DNA of 64,000 nt. Source: Baylisascaris procyonis (taxonomy: Eukaryota; Nematoda; Chromadorea; Rhabditida; Ascarididae). Positions 43,539 to 56,122 of the stretch are shown here, piece by piece (within the stretch, counting starts at the first letter, position 1; the number at the start of each line of letters is the position of its first letter). Position numbers and translations under genes: made by a program. The DNA is taken from positions 6,905,001 through 6,969,000 of the forward strand of contig JAZARR010000212.1 in assembly GCA_037389465.1 (NCBI GenBank). Direction: 5' to 3'. A model generated the notes under the pieces. It saw only the letters and a list, made by a program, of their open reading frames with translations, was not told the DNA's origin and searched no databases.

Positions 43539-43678
43539 CTTAATCTTTCATCTTGAACGTCCAACTTTCTATCTCGATTTTAAATATACAACACTTGAAT
43601 CGCTCCAAAATGTGGTTGCATAACTAACAAAGGGCTCACAACGTCCACCGCCATCCTAGCAAAAGGCAGACAAACAAC

Positions 43679-43722
43679 CAACCAACCAACCAACAACCAG
43701 ACGGCCAGCCAGCCAGCTGTCC
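43679..43722. repeat. Degenerate CCAA/CCAG tandem repeat
   Basis: ACCAACCAACCAACC passes into GGCCAGCCAGCCAGC. It explains the Trp/Val/Leu-rich minus-strand frame seen here, which is not taken as a gene. Confidence 0.85.
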
Positions 43723-44029
43723 CTACAGTAGCGCTGCACTGCGCACAACAAGAGTAGGATTGAAGGCATGCTCGACAATGCTCAAGTGAAGTGGCTGCTG
43801 CAATCACGTCCGTTTTCTCTGCGCATGCCGCTTCCTTTCTCCTGGTGTCTCTCTCGTTCACAAACTGCTCTCAGCACATCTTACCCAACCAAACAAGTGC
43901 ATTTTTTTCGCTATTCACAGTACAGTTGAACTACCGGAAGAAATGCACATCGAGCGGGAAGTTTTCAAAAAAAAAAAAAAACTTCCAAGTGTGGCGATTA
44001 GAATGCTGCGTTGTTTTTGTTGGCGGACG

Positions 44030-44170
44030 TTGTGAGAGGTGCGCAGCGCACTGATAGCACGCGTTGATAAGTGTCGGCGCGCGCACACTGCCTGCGTTCC
44101 TTTACAGTGCGCATTGGGCAGTGTCTCATGAGGGTGTTGCGCGCGCCTCGCGACAGTGTTCGTTGTTCGG
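44030..44170. promoter_or_regulatory. CpG-rich alternating purine-pyrimidine patch, possible promoter
   Basis: The patch contains GTGCGCAGCGCAC (a 13-nt palindrome), GGCGCGCGCACAC and TTGCGCGCGCCTCGCGAC within AT-rich surroundings. It lies just upstream of a candidate plus-strand exon at 44242. Short CpG-rich patches can mark nematode promoters, but no start site can be fixed here. Confidence 0.3.
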
Positions 44171-44241
44171 ACCAACCAACCCCAATAACCATTTATACGT
44201 TGCAATTGCTCATCTTCAGACGTGTCTTTCTCTCAGTTTAG

Positions 44242-47200
44242 GTCTGGCGGGTGGGGAGTGCGTTCCAACTGCTCTTACCTGGCATCGTTCATCGGCAGGT
44301 TGTTTTCTATGAAGGCGTTAAAATCACCTATATGCTATTCGATCGAATCGACGACAAAGTTGAGCCAGGTGAGGCCGACAACAATACGGCATCCGTTTGT
44401 TTAGCGTATTTTGTGGGGCAGCGAGTCGACTGATGGCCCGCACGTATGTTTGTTTGTTTGCGGCTGTCTGCATTCCTTTGATGTATTTCTGTATCCACGT
44501 TTGCTTTCCACGACTATCAAGCAGATATCTCCTCGTTACTGTTTTGCGGTATATGTTTGCTGCTAATTAACTCGAGATGCACGTTGTGGTCCGTATTCGT
44601 CAGAGAGTCATTACGTGGTATCATTATGAAGTCATTATGCACCGCATGCACTGGTCGTCATCGCAGTCGGCAATTTCTTTGGTTATCTAGCTGTATGAGT
44701 ACCGCGTTCAGTCGTCATAAAGCTGGACGACCGAAGTAATGGCCACTGTTCTGTATCATATCCGACATCTGTGTCGCATGTTTGCGAAACGCTTTTTTTT
44801 GCTTCCTTCCAGCCGTTGATTGCCCTACCATTTCACTGTGCTGCTAGAATGATCTGCTTATTGCTTTTGTGAAGTCAGGAATGCCTTCCCGCTGACAGTA
44901 CACTAATCAAGGTATGAATACATTATGCAATTGAATGTCCTTACCGCGAAGCTTGTTCAGTAACATTGTGCCAAGTCTTTGTCATTCTGAACTATACATA
45001 CCTGGGCCGAATGCTCATCAATACCTATGATAAAGACGGCAAGCGTCATACATCAAATGCGTCCCAAATTAGGGAGTATGAGGAGATGTTTCTCTGTAAA
45101 TATCTCTTGTGATCTTCATCCGACTGCTGTTGAACAAATTGTCTTACCTCGCTATTCCGTCCTTACTGTTTGTTTTTGTATGCAGGATGCATCTATGTGT
45201 GATTAATCATGCATCATTCCTCCACCTAGAGGCAATGTGCTCTCATTTATGTGAATCGTTCATCATAAAAAGGCATTTCATCCTTGTTCGTTTCATATGC
45301 AATTGCAAATTGCATTTGCTTTGCAAAAATGTCCACCCATTTTACATTTGCATCATCTATCTTGATGCAGGACGAACGAATATTTTTTTTTGTTAGTCGG
45401 AAGACAATGGCGCATAGCACGAAGGTAAATGATTTCTGAAATAGCTCGCATTCTATTAAAACTTAGCCTGTATGGCTGACAAACCAGTTTTACGGCCGAT
45501 ACTTGCGCACACTCTTTTCGTCGCTAAACGGCGCTCGTTGTTCTCAATGCGCTTCTGTAAAGGCTGCTTATTGTGCGAAAGCGGTCCACGCAACGCTCAT
45601 ATATGTTCACCTATACTCTTTTTGAAGGGGGCCGTCTTCACACCGACGCTCAAGTGCAAACATCAGACAAGCTTTATATCTTATTGCCCACCACAAAAAA
45701 ACGTCCTTGTGCCTTCATATAGTCGTCTTTGCAATTCACTTGCCATCTACATCATCGTTGTGCAAAGTTATAAACGAGGATGCACTATAATTGAAAAACA
45801 CCTCTTTTCCAAGACATCTTGTCACCTTGTTAAGGCCGCTTTCTTTCCGATCGCTGCTCGTCCAGACTGCTGTATTGCTGAAGTGCGTATTGTTTCTGGT
45901 TTCTCGTCCTCAAAACATGATCCTTGATATGGTCGGAAAATGGAGCGATAAAAAGAGCGAGAAAGGGGGATAAAAAAGATATCGGCAGGACACAGCTACA
46001 ACGCTGCTCGAAATGAATTCAAGTCAGAAGCGTACAATTTGCGAACAACGTCAAGACCCGTACTGTATGGTGCTCGAAATGTAAGACGTCTCCATCCCTC
46101 CAAAACGAATAAACATACAAATAGGTTTTTTGCCATCACCTTATAATTTGTCAAAGATTTATTTTACAGGAGAATATGTTGGAAATGTTGTTACTCTTCT
46201 TTATACGGCTACACTTTTTATAAAGATTTCGTCTCCGTAACCCATATTTTGGTTAATAGTTTAGGCACTCCTTTCAACTGTTCCTCCTCCCCTTCCCAAT
46301 GTTTTCACTCGGTTCCGGGACCCATGAATGGTACGAATGGTTGCTGTCATGCATATTGTATGCGTCATTCGATTTCCTGATTCCCTTCTTCTGTAATGAG
46401 AGCGCCTCGCAAAAGTACTCAAAAATGAGCGTGGAAACTTTTTTTTCTGTAAATTTAACATCTGTTCGTAAACGATGGAATATGGTAGCTTTTTTGTCAG
46501 CTCTCGTTACTTTAGTTATTCGTCTGTATCGCTCACTCTAAGCGGCATGCTCCGATCGAATAGTGCTGTGCAGCGCTATGTGGATAAATCTCTCTTCGTT
46601 CTTGTGGGCTATTCGTTCGCAGAAGTGACCATCGTGCGTCCTTCTTTAATCTCATTGCTTTACCTGCCAAAGAAGTTTTTTTGGTGCAGTTTTCATTTTA
46701 GTCTTCTGACTGTTTGCTTGCTATTCTGGGGTTTTATTTACAGTGAATAATTGCCTAATTTATTGCTGTCAATTGCTAGAAATATGATATTAGCGCAATG
46801 ATAAACAATTATTCCTCGTCGCGTTGTGATTATCCTATTTCATAGGCTCGAATTAGGCTGACTACCCGTTTTTTTTTGTTGTGATTTCTTTTGTCAACGG
46901 GTATGTCTTCCGATGTATGTCGAAATCATCTCATCAATGTCGGATTAGTCGGCTGCTTTTATAGTTCATTTGTATGCCGTTTGGTGTAATAAATGCCACC
47001 GTAGGTTTTAAGCACCGACTTGGCCTTTTTCTAAAAAACGTACAGATCCTTCTGCTAGGCAAATTTCTGCCTGGTTTTTTTGCATGGGAAATCTTATTCG
47101 GTGACATTTTGTTGCCTCCGTACCGTCTCTCTCATACGACCCTGATTTTCCCTGTGACGACTGTTGCAGGAAATTCATCTAGACAAATGCCTAACTCACG

Positions 47201-47270
47201 AGGGAAGATCCATTTCACTTGCACCTGACAGGACGTGCTGTCCGGTGGCACCACTTGAAGCTCTTCGCAC
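44242..47270 (+). CDS. Unidentified candidate gene fragment: chain of four plus-strand exons
   Basis: Four open segments with usable splice sites join in phase: 44242-44368 (acceptor CAGTTTAG, donor CCAG|GTGAGG, contains YEGVKITYMLFDRIDDKVEP), 46170-46236 (acceptor TTATTTTACAG, contains EYVGNVVTLLYTATLFIK, a possible membrane helix), 46501-46624 (acceptor CTTTTTTGTCAG) and 47170-47270 (acceptor CTGTTGCAG, contains KCLTHEGRSISLAPDRTCC). I recognise no family. Start, end and further exons are unknown, and the last segment is also open on the minus strand (47353-47243). A separate small exon with an in-frame ATG and clean splice sites lies at 45396-45423 and could be an alternative start. The chain may be a chance assembly. 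Confidence 0.2.
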
Positions 47271-49627
47271 GTGAAGGAGGCAGAGATTTCCCCTAAATCG
47301 GCCTCAAATCGAGCGTATTCATTAAATTCTCCTATAGGCGCGTATCTATCCAACTATATGGTTACGCATATATCAAAACTTTCCAAATGGTTACTGAATA
47401 GTCGATCAGTCATGTCCAGGCTCAGTTGTTGAACGGTTTTTGGAAGGGGAGTTTCCAATTTGGGGAAAATAAGGTCTAAGTTTGCTCAGAAATTACTGTA
47501 TCTTTCGATGAAAAAGTTTTTTCTCAAGATTTCGCTAGTAATTTAAAAAGATAGCGGTTATTTGATCTTGCGGTTCCGTTTCCCCAGTCTTCCTTTTTGT
47601 TACCGTCATTGTTTATTATCTCCCATTATATAACTGAAAACGTTGCAAACTCAGTCACATGCTTTACCGAATGTTCGATTGCTCTTTCTTTGCCTAATTT
47701 AAAGTGACAAACGTTACGAATGCTACAATGGAGTATCAAAATTGATTCGCTAAAAATTTTTTAAAGCTTTATTCGTGACAGCGTTGGGCATATTCGATGA
47801 GAACGCATAAGCAACCTGACGACTCACATCTAGTGAGTGAGTATGTGTCTATTAACATCTCTATAAAATATTTCACTTCGTCATTCGTTTAGGCGGTAGC
47901 CATGAAATTTCATTTATGTGCAACTTCATGATTTAAAAGAGTTTGCCAAACGGTAATTTGCTCTGACCTGTGACCCATGCTGTAGGCCTTCAACATAGCT
48001 GTTCATTTTCATTCGTTTCTAAAAAATTTTTCACTTCTATTCGTTTGTTTTTGTATGTTCGAAAAAATATATATCGGCATCTTTACATGTCTGCACGACG
48101 GAGGGACTGCTAATTGAAATCCTAGATGTCAGTCTGTCGTTACGTTCTATATCAATGCAAATTTCCATTATGCTTCGCTTCCCCGCCCACTTCGTTATAC
48201 GTCGTCTGTACCGCGATCTGAAGGCATATCCGCCCTCACTTTCTGATATTTTCGATGTTTTGTTCGTCGTTTCTGTCATTACTATATTCTTCTTGTGTGG
48301 TCATTGGCGGGTTCTATTTTAGGTATCGATAGTATTTTTACGTATTTTTGAAGGTAATTGCCAGGTTCTAATGGTTCGCAGAAAAGCATTGCGAAATATT
48401 GTTTTGAGTTTGTTTACAGCTGAAATTCTCAACGGATCGAAGGCTTTTTCGCCAGTGAAATGATCACTTTTAACGACATTTTTTGCATTGCTTTGTTTTG
48501 CTTATGATGTAATATCTTTTATTACCGACAGAAAAGTTCTGCTGATTATGCATGCTGCAATAAGCCGGTGCAGAGAATTAAAAAAAGTTGCACCTTAATG
48601 GATGGTTAGTTATGTGCGACCCTAAGAGAAGAATAAATCCTGCTTTTATGAATTTCCTACATGACTTTGTTGGATGTTGCAAGTTTTGCGTGATTAAGAG
48701 CTATCGCAATGCTGATTACTCTTGTGTACAATCTATCAGACACTGTGAGACACCTCGGACAGTCGGACAAAATGGCGATTGACAAAACACCGAGCAGGCA
48801 GAGCGCTAAGTGCTAAAAACGATGATTGGAAATTCCTTTCGGAATTATCATAACAAAGGCCGGAATTTGGAAACAAAGTTCGCTTCACATTGCTAAGGAT
48901 TTAGAGGAAAATTGAAACGGAAGTGCGCACTCATAAAGCCTTCGAGTCCTCCACGTCTCATAATAATGATGCTTGGCGCCTTTGTGAAGGATCTTCGTTG
49001 CGAATGCTATCCTAAAACCTTTTAAAGATAGAGCTGGAGCGAGCTTCAGCTCAGGAAGAATTGTATTTTCAATTACTAGAGTATGTTCAGTCTTTTTGCT
49101 TACGTAGCGCAAAAGCTGCAGTTTTCTCTGTTATCACGACTGACTCAGCTTTTAGATGTAAAAAGTTCTTTGAGCAGCCACCGAGCTAGTTGTGACCGAA
49201 TAAGCAGCGAGCAAAAAACTATTCACCGTTTTGTTCCAGCGACATTTTCGAATCGACTCTTGTTCTTATGATATGAATCGATTTTGTTTCTTGTGCATTT
49301 CTTTCGGTGTCTTTTTTATGCTTCGGAATTGGATAACTTAGATGTAAATAAGGCGCATGCTGTAAAGGTAGCTGTTTCAATGCGATTAATTTATTTGTGT
49401 TTTATTTGTAGATCTTCAGAGTAACAAATGGAACATCAGCACACGGATAGCGCACCTCAAGTTAATGGTCTAGTACTCCATGGATGGTTACAGGACGTAG
49501 GCGAGTAGGATTCACGAGTTCTATAGTTGCAAGGCTCTGCCACAGATGAGCTTAGTTGGTGTTTCGTGCTGATTGCTGTCGAATAGCCGTAGGTAGCACT
49601 GTGTCGTTACCACGATCGTTTCGATCA

Positions 49628-49709
49628 ACTTGGCCATGCACATGTAGATTTGGCCTCGCACATGAAAATTTGGTCATGCATAGGAAAACTTGTCCGTGCA
49701 CATGATCTG
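49628..49709. repeat. About four copies of a degenerate 20-bp repeat
   Basis: Successive units of the pattern TTGGCCATGCACATGAAAAT begin near 49630, 49651, 49671 and 49691, each with 3-6 differences. They account for the histidine/valine-rich minus-strand open frame across this stretch. Confidence 0.75.
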
Positions 49710-50205
49710 GAACAGCTTGGGATGACGCACTAGAAAGGCTGACGGATATGCGCTCTCGTATATAAAGATCGGAGAAAATCAATAATATAGTGCCTAAAAA
49801 CACGTATTATGACAGATCCCAAACGGTCATACTAATCCCAAAATGAAAAGTTCTCTTTTGGCTTGTACCCGACCGGTTGTTCTATAAGTGAACAAACTTG
49901 TGCCGTGAATTTTTTAGCACAGAATTTGGCCAATCTAAACGGAATTTGCTGTAGGAACTAACCCAAGGGGGCCAATTCTGCATACCAAATTTGCTGTCTC
50001 AGTGCTTCGAACTCCGCGAATTGAAATTACCGCAGGCAGACCGATTTCTGCATAACGAGCTTACAATACGCTTAAAGGAAAGAATTTCTTCAATCATTGT
50101 TTGAATGTCCGTTCAACCGCTTTGAATGGACCCATGCCTCACTTAAGTAAGCTTTACTTATTTCATGATCTGCAATCAGGTTTACTGTTCTCTAGATCAG
50201 TCTAG

Positions 50206-50326
50206 GCTTGCAAGCACTTCGCCGAGGAGGTTTCACTTCTCGTAGAACACTACAAAAACTGGAAAAGCTGCTCGCATGTAAGCTGCCATTTTACATATCA
50301 GTTGGACGACTGCGTTAAAGTGGCAG
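50206..50326 (+). CDS. Unidentified candidate internal exon, 40 codons
   Basis: It is an open phase-0 to phase-1 segment with acceptor TCAGTCTAG and a near-perfect donor GTGGCAG|GTGAGTTT. The peptide has evenly used codons and four Cys (contains FAEEVSLLVEHYKNWKSCSH). No neighbouring exon or family was identified. The complementary strand is open over a longer stretch (50505-50233, 90 codons), so either strand, or neither, may be coding. Confidence 0.22.
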
Positions 50327-52996
50327 GTGAGTTTGAAATCAAACGTGGTGTCTAGAGAGGAAACTTCAGAAGCACTGTTGATTGTCAATTTCAGATAGCC
50401 TTTTAGCATTGCTTGATTAGGGCATAATGTTGTATTACATAGGGCATGTATGCTCCTATTTTGAAGTGCGTGTCGTGCGGTGTCCTCACTCATAAAGTTT
50501 TTCATGAAATCCGATAGGAAATAGGAGATGTAAACAATTAAAATTTGCCTTCTGTTGACATAGCAGGGCTAGTAGAGTCCCACATTCTCCATTCAGCTCC
50601 ATCAACTGATTCATTATATGAAATTTGTATTTGCAGTTAGTACATAGCATAAGTTCGTTACTGCAATATATGTCACACTTGGAATGCCTCGCCACTGACG
50701 TCAGCTGGCTTGTTTACAGGAATACATATGTTAAATCCCATGACGCTGTCTGTCAACATCTTTTTGTTCACCTGGCATGTTTGCATACCGTTTTCTTTTC
50801 AGAACTGACTGATTCAAAGCAACAATCCTGCATTTAACTAATGAGGGTACATAGATCGTCGTTTATTTGTGAAGAATGATATTTCAAGATCTGCAAATGC
50901 AAAAGGAGTTGCTGATAGAACTGCAAGTGTAATTTGAGTAATGCCGTCGCCATTCTTGGAATACACGGAAATTACTAAAAAAAATATGAAACGTTTTCGT
51001 CTAAATTAGCAGAACTTAGCTAAGCTATAAAATCTGAGCTTGTTCGGATCAGAAATTCTGCTTGATAGGTTTCTCATTGCCAGGTTTTCTTAAAATTGCT
51101 AGGAGAAATGCTTAGTGTGCGAACATAAACACACACTAAGACTGTGAGTCTTCTAACACTTTGCTACAAAAATTTTGCCTCTTATTTTTTTTTTTTACTT
51201 CTTAAAACCTCTTATTTGTGATTCTCAAATTATTTAATTGCTTCAGTGAAAGTTCGACAAAAAAACGTCAAATTCAGGAAGAGTTTGTTTCATCCTCTAG
51301 TGTCTGAAATGGCTCAGAGGGCACCGTCATGTCAAATAAGCACCGTCTCCCCTCTTCACGTTGAGGTTTGTTTTGTCATAATACGAGTTCATGCTTCGAA
51401 ATAAATTTCGTTGGATTTTTTGAAATTTCCAAATTCTTCTCTAATTTGTTTGCTACTTGATTGCTTCTGACTTCTTAAAAAGTCACGAAATTCGCCAGTA
51501 AGTCAATCCAGTTAGGAGCATAGACGGGGATGCCCATGTGTGGTCTCCATGACAGTTTCGTTTTCAACTCCTAGAGCAAATAGAAACAACTTTTGATGAT
51601 GAAGTACAGAAATGAGCCGAATTGATAGTGAAGTAAGCGATGCGCGATGGTTAAATAGCAAAGCAAATCAAGCTTCACATATTCTAGAAGATATAGGCAT
51701 GAATCACCTCTTCATTTTTAATTCCGGCTCGCATCTATTCAAGCGGTAATGAATTGTAGCATCTTTTATGCTCAGATCACGTGTAACTTTGGCGTATATT
51801 ACAAATGACCAGATTGGTAACGTGTACTACTCCTAACACAGTATGGATGAAAGAAAAGGATTTGCTTTGTCGATGCTGAGTTCTCTTTTGATAGTTTATG
51901 GATACCTCGATTAGAGTCATCCTCTTGCTCCACTCCCGCAACATTTACCTTTCACCTGCACATTTTACGACGCCTCTCATCCTAGTGGAAATTGTCTCTT
52001 CTCTTTTCCGCTTCATATCATAAACTCATCAACATATTAGAATAATAAGTGAATCAGGCTGAAGTCATGTGTAGTTCTTTACCGTGTGAGGTATGACTAA
52101 TCAGTGAATTCCCTAAAGTGCAACTATAAATGTGATTAGTGCCTGGATCATGCATGATTCATGCCAAGTTGGGTTATAATTAATTTCTATACCTCAGCTT
52201 ATTCATAACTTATACCCACTATATGAGGTTTACAAGAAATAGCATGACTTGTTCACAGTTTCAGTACCTTCAGCTCTTGGTCACTTGGATTATGACTTAT
52301 GCTGCATACGAAAAGACACTTCTTTAACCTCATATAAATGTGATTAAATGGGTAATTTAATCTTCATAGTTTAATTTTTAAAGCAACTATTAAATTAATA
52401 AAGTATAACTGTTTTAAGAAAATGCATTATAATATTCTGAAAACTGGCGATATCCATAAAGCTTAGGTTAGAGCCATTAACTCATATTCTTGTAAGTAAT
52501 CTTTTGCCTCGGCTTTATGTTCTCAGGCATGGCAAGTTTGTTGTTACAGTATAGGTTTAGCTCATGAGCTTCAGAAGCTTACCATGGGGGGTTATCGCCA
52601 CTGTTTCATTTTTATGCAATTATTTCGCTACGAGCTAGACTCGTTAATGCTCGAGAAGGAGAGAGCATCTTCAAAATTTTGCCGTAAGCAAAATCGAACT
52701 CACGAGAAATTTTCAAATACTTTTGCAGTTTAAATTAATTTTTGCATTATAAATCTTTTATTAATATTTTCTCATATCGCTTAAAGAGCATGTCTCTAAT
52801 ACGAAGGAAAGCATTCAAAATTTACGTATAATGAAAGGATTTCATCAAAATCCTTTTGTTTTAAATGTAACTAATTTGATATTTTTTAACGCTTTAAATG
52901 CTATCGCTCTTATTTTAATGTTGAAATAGCAACTACATATAGTTTTCGCTTACAGTTTGTAGAGAGCGTAATGGAGTTGTGTAAGGTTTTCAGGCT

Positions 52997-53062
52997 ATGG
53001 AACACATTATGGGCGACAATCCGGAAGCACTATCGAAACTTCGAAGGAGAGTAGCTTCCTAA
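52997..53062 (+). CDS. Unidentified candidate terminal exon
   Basis: After the acceptor GGTTTTCAG at 52993 the frame reads MEHIMGDNPEALSKLRRRVAS and a stop. It is short and no upstream exon or family was found. A competing minus-strand terminal exon (53119-53059) meets it tail to tail, with overlapping stop codons. Confidence 0.15.
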   Translation: MEHIMGDNPEALSKLRRRVAS

Positions 53063-53119
53063 CTGCCATAAACGACCCAACACTGGGTGGCTCCATTAAG
53101 CATTTGGCGCGCCTCATCG
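53059..53119 (-). CDS. Unidentified candidate terminal exon
   Basis: It has a strong acceptor (pyrimidine tract ending TTGTTCTTGCAG), followed in one phase by DEARQMLNGATQCWVVYGS and a stop. Its coding status conflicts with the plus-strand candidate that abuts it. No upstream exon was identified. Confidence 0.15.
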
Positions 53120-53241
53120 CTGCAAGAACAATGAAAAAGAACTGAGGCGTAGCGGTGATGGCTCGCTTCGCCGAAAAAAAGCACAATCTCACTTCCCTAA
53201 ATTGTCGCCACCCAACGCAAATTTTCAAAAAGAAACCTTAA

Positions 53242-53242
53242 A

Positions 53243-53305
<63 letters not shown>
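53242..53305. repeat. (TA)n microsatellite
   Basis: About 30 TA dinucleotides follow ATATATG. Predicted Ile-Tyr repeat peptides on both strands here are artefacts. Confidence 0.97.
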
Positions 53306-53308
<3 letters not shown>

Positions 53309-56031
53309 TGTAAAGCCCAAGAGTTCCTTTTTCGGGGTCTTCAGGAAATGTCATGTTTTCAAGTGGGCTTGTTTGTATCTTCTGCAGAACTTTTAATGGG
53401 CACTTGGGAGAGCTCCTCATTGAAGACCTGTTCTAGGCGAGGTCTAATATTCAAGAAAGAGTTCATAGCAGAAAGGGAACTTCTGTCGTTTATAATGTTG
53501 AAGGAGTTTCTTTTAAAGGTGGAACGCCATATTTTCAAACAGATAAGGAAACTTATTTTAATAACGAGTCTGCAATTTTATCAGAAAGCTTGAGCAGTGT
53601 TGCATAAGAAATTATTCTTTGCGTCCTATGTGTATTCACCTTAAGGAAGACACATGATGATACAAAGATATAGACATGCAACAACCAGATACCCTCATAC
53701 ATACATAGACATACACGCATCCCTGTGTGCGCGCACACACAAACGTATGTAAATGCTTATGCGCATTTATGTAGGCACTGGAAAAGCATTTGCCAAGTTG
53801 ATTTCCATCAGGAATCAAATACACTCCTTGAGATGAAGGATGTGAAGGGCGGTTGCCATATTTCGAATCAATTTAAAGCCCAGGTTTGGCTTAATACTTT
53901 CAAATGTAGATTTAAACAATTCTTTGCATAACTGCTGAAAAAGTTGAGTTCATTCACATTTACTCCCATTACTGCCTATGATATACAAAAAAGAAATAAA
54001 GAAACACCACAAGAGGTGATTTGAAACTCAGTTTGAAGGCCCTCGCCATCACCCCTCCCAACCAAACCATCTGAATTTTGAGGGGGGTTCATTAAATAGT
54101 GCAACAATACTTTAACATCTTTATTCGACCGAGGGCTCATTGCAAATCGCCCACAAAGATTTCGTTTTTCCAAATGAATCGCTTGCAAAATTCAAGCCCA
54201 ACCGATGGAAATGCCTTCCGGCTAGCCGCAAAATGCATGCAAATTTCTGGGCGTCTCTAAGTTTCAGCAATTGCTTTAGAAGTCGACAGATTAAGTTGTG
54301 GTGTAGATTATTGATTCTCAAAGCATTTGACAGGAAAGGATAGCATATTTCACGGAAAGATGTATTTTATGCTTTCTGGATGTTCATTGACCACATTATG
54401 AAGTAGTTTTGTTTTATTTTACAAATCAAGCACTACTAGGAGTCGTTTTTTGTTTTTCAGTGTGTTTCTTGTCAGTAAAAAATTCACTGTGGTGCAAACA
54501 AATTTGGATTCTGACAGTGTTGAGGAAGGAAAAACTTTGAGAACTAATGTTGTAAACTGTACCCATCATATTCCATAACCTTGACGCTAGTGTCTGCCCA
54601 CTTGGAACTGGCAGACGGGCAGACAGACACACAAATGCAATATATTTGCACTGATACAATCCTCATAATGCATTCTGCAAAAGCGGGTTTGCAAAGGCGA
54701 GTATATGAAGAATGTATAAAAATATATTAAAAAAAAAAAAGAAACAAGTGGAAAAGCACGTCTGAAGAGTTGACACGATGTGCATCTTTGCAGTTTCTTC
54801 TACCGAATCGGTAACTTTCGTAACTATTTTGAATTATAATCGATTTTATAAACGTTCAATCAAAATCGTACTTTCTTTTCCCGAGTGTAGTGAAGCGAGA
54901 AACCGACCGGTTGCAAAAACCGGGCAAACTTTTTGGTGCACTTAAACAGCTAAAGCTCGTTTCGAAGAATCGACTTAGATATTGATGGTATAGGAGGTCA
55001 CTGTATGGTGTACAAGGGACCTACCAAGGTTCCTAGCCGTAACTGCAGTGATTTTTTGAATTGGAATTACTGGAGAGACAGGCAGACACACATGTAAACG
55101 CAAACATAAATGCGAGAAACAACTATCGTAATGAGCAGATAAAAACCAGTTTTCTATTAACGAAAATTTGAGTCATTCCTGGAGACCGCTGAATATTCTA
55201 CTTCCCTAAAGGCATTTCTGCAAATTTACATCTGCAATGCTGATGATGACGTATTTGTTTGCGCATGCATGTCGCCCTCTCAAAGAGTTGAGTACCCGGA
55301 TCCAGTGAAGTTACCGAGTGGTTGATCCGGCTAAAATTATGCGTAAGTATGTGCCCACTTCCAACTCTTTGGCGAGCTTTCAGAGATTTTTTGCACACTA
55401 AAACTGAAATTTGAGTGAACAAATCGTTGGGGGTGATCTTATTTTGGTAGACACCAAAATGATGGAATTTGATGTCTGGCTAGCTCCATCTTAAAACAAG
55501 CTATGGATTTTGGTCTTTGATTGTTTCTTGTTTGAAATTTCTAAAATTTTCAGCCATCTAAATTTCCTCTCCATTATTTGACTATGATTTATTTCCCGAA
55601 AATTCTGTATGATAAGATTATCTGTAAATATTTGAAATATGAATGTATTGTTGTGTGCGTTTTATTAATTGTTAAAAGTGCATGAAACTGAGTGGTCTGA
55701 TGGGTGGAACTGCAAAAGTGAGCATCACATCAACTCGTCTCTCACACCTTTTCAATTCTTTTCATTTGTGAACCGGAAACATTGATGTAAAATAGTTTGG
55801 ATATCTTGGTGGATCGTTGAACCGTTTGAGGTCGGGCAATTGGAACACATTCGTATAGGAATTTACATGTCATTTCGATCACCACATACCTGTGGGATTT
55901 AAATTGGTTCTTCCATAGAGGAAAACTATTAAAGTAGCAGTTTTCAGATTTGAAATACCGCTTAATTGGTCCGCTTCCACAAAAGAAGTTATGTGATCAC
56001 GTAAAGCATATGACTACCTCATATATTTCAG

Positions 56032-56109
56032 TTCGCTTATGGCCAATGTTACGCAGCAGCAGCTTCTATCGAGGCGATGGCTAGGAAAGATGTCGAACTC
56101 GAATGTTGA
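56032..56109 (+). CDS. Unidentified candidate terminal exon
   Basis: The acceptor ATATATTTCAG opens a frame ending in EAMARKDVELEC and a stop (frame A). A second frame, starting at the ATG at 56039, is open to 56122 and ends SNSNVEHDS. Both look protein-like, so the reading frame is undecided and no partner exon was found. Confidence 0.15.
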   Translation, partial: FAYGQCYAAAASIEAMARKDVELEC

Positions 56110-56122
56110 GCATGACAGTTAG

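Noticed and set aside
45472..45927. 151-codon plus-strand frame starting MADKPVLRP
   Set aside because: It has a plausible start, but its composition drifts into hydrophobic and Cys-rich noise with no recognisable domain or splice signals.
48060..48321. Plus-strand frame with a basic segment then a hydrophobic helix (VIRRLYRDLKAYPPSLSDIF), faintly like an S4-S5 linker of a two-pore channel
   Set aside because: No acceptor precedes it in frame, no pore or other channel exon lies nearby, and the minus strand is open over 80 codons here.
48885..49112. 75-codon minus-strand frame (contains KGAKHHYYETWRTRRLYE)
   Set aside because: It resembles a repeat-element remnant at most; no transposon domain could be confirmed.
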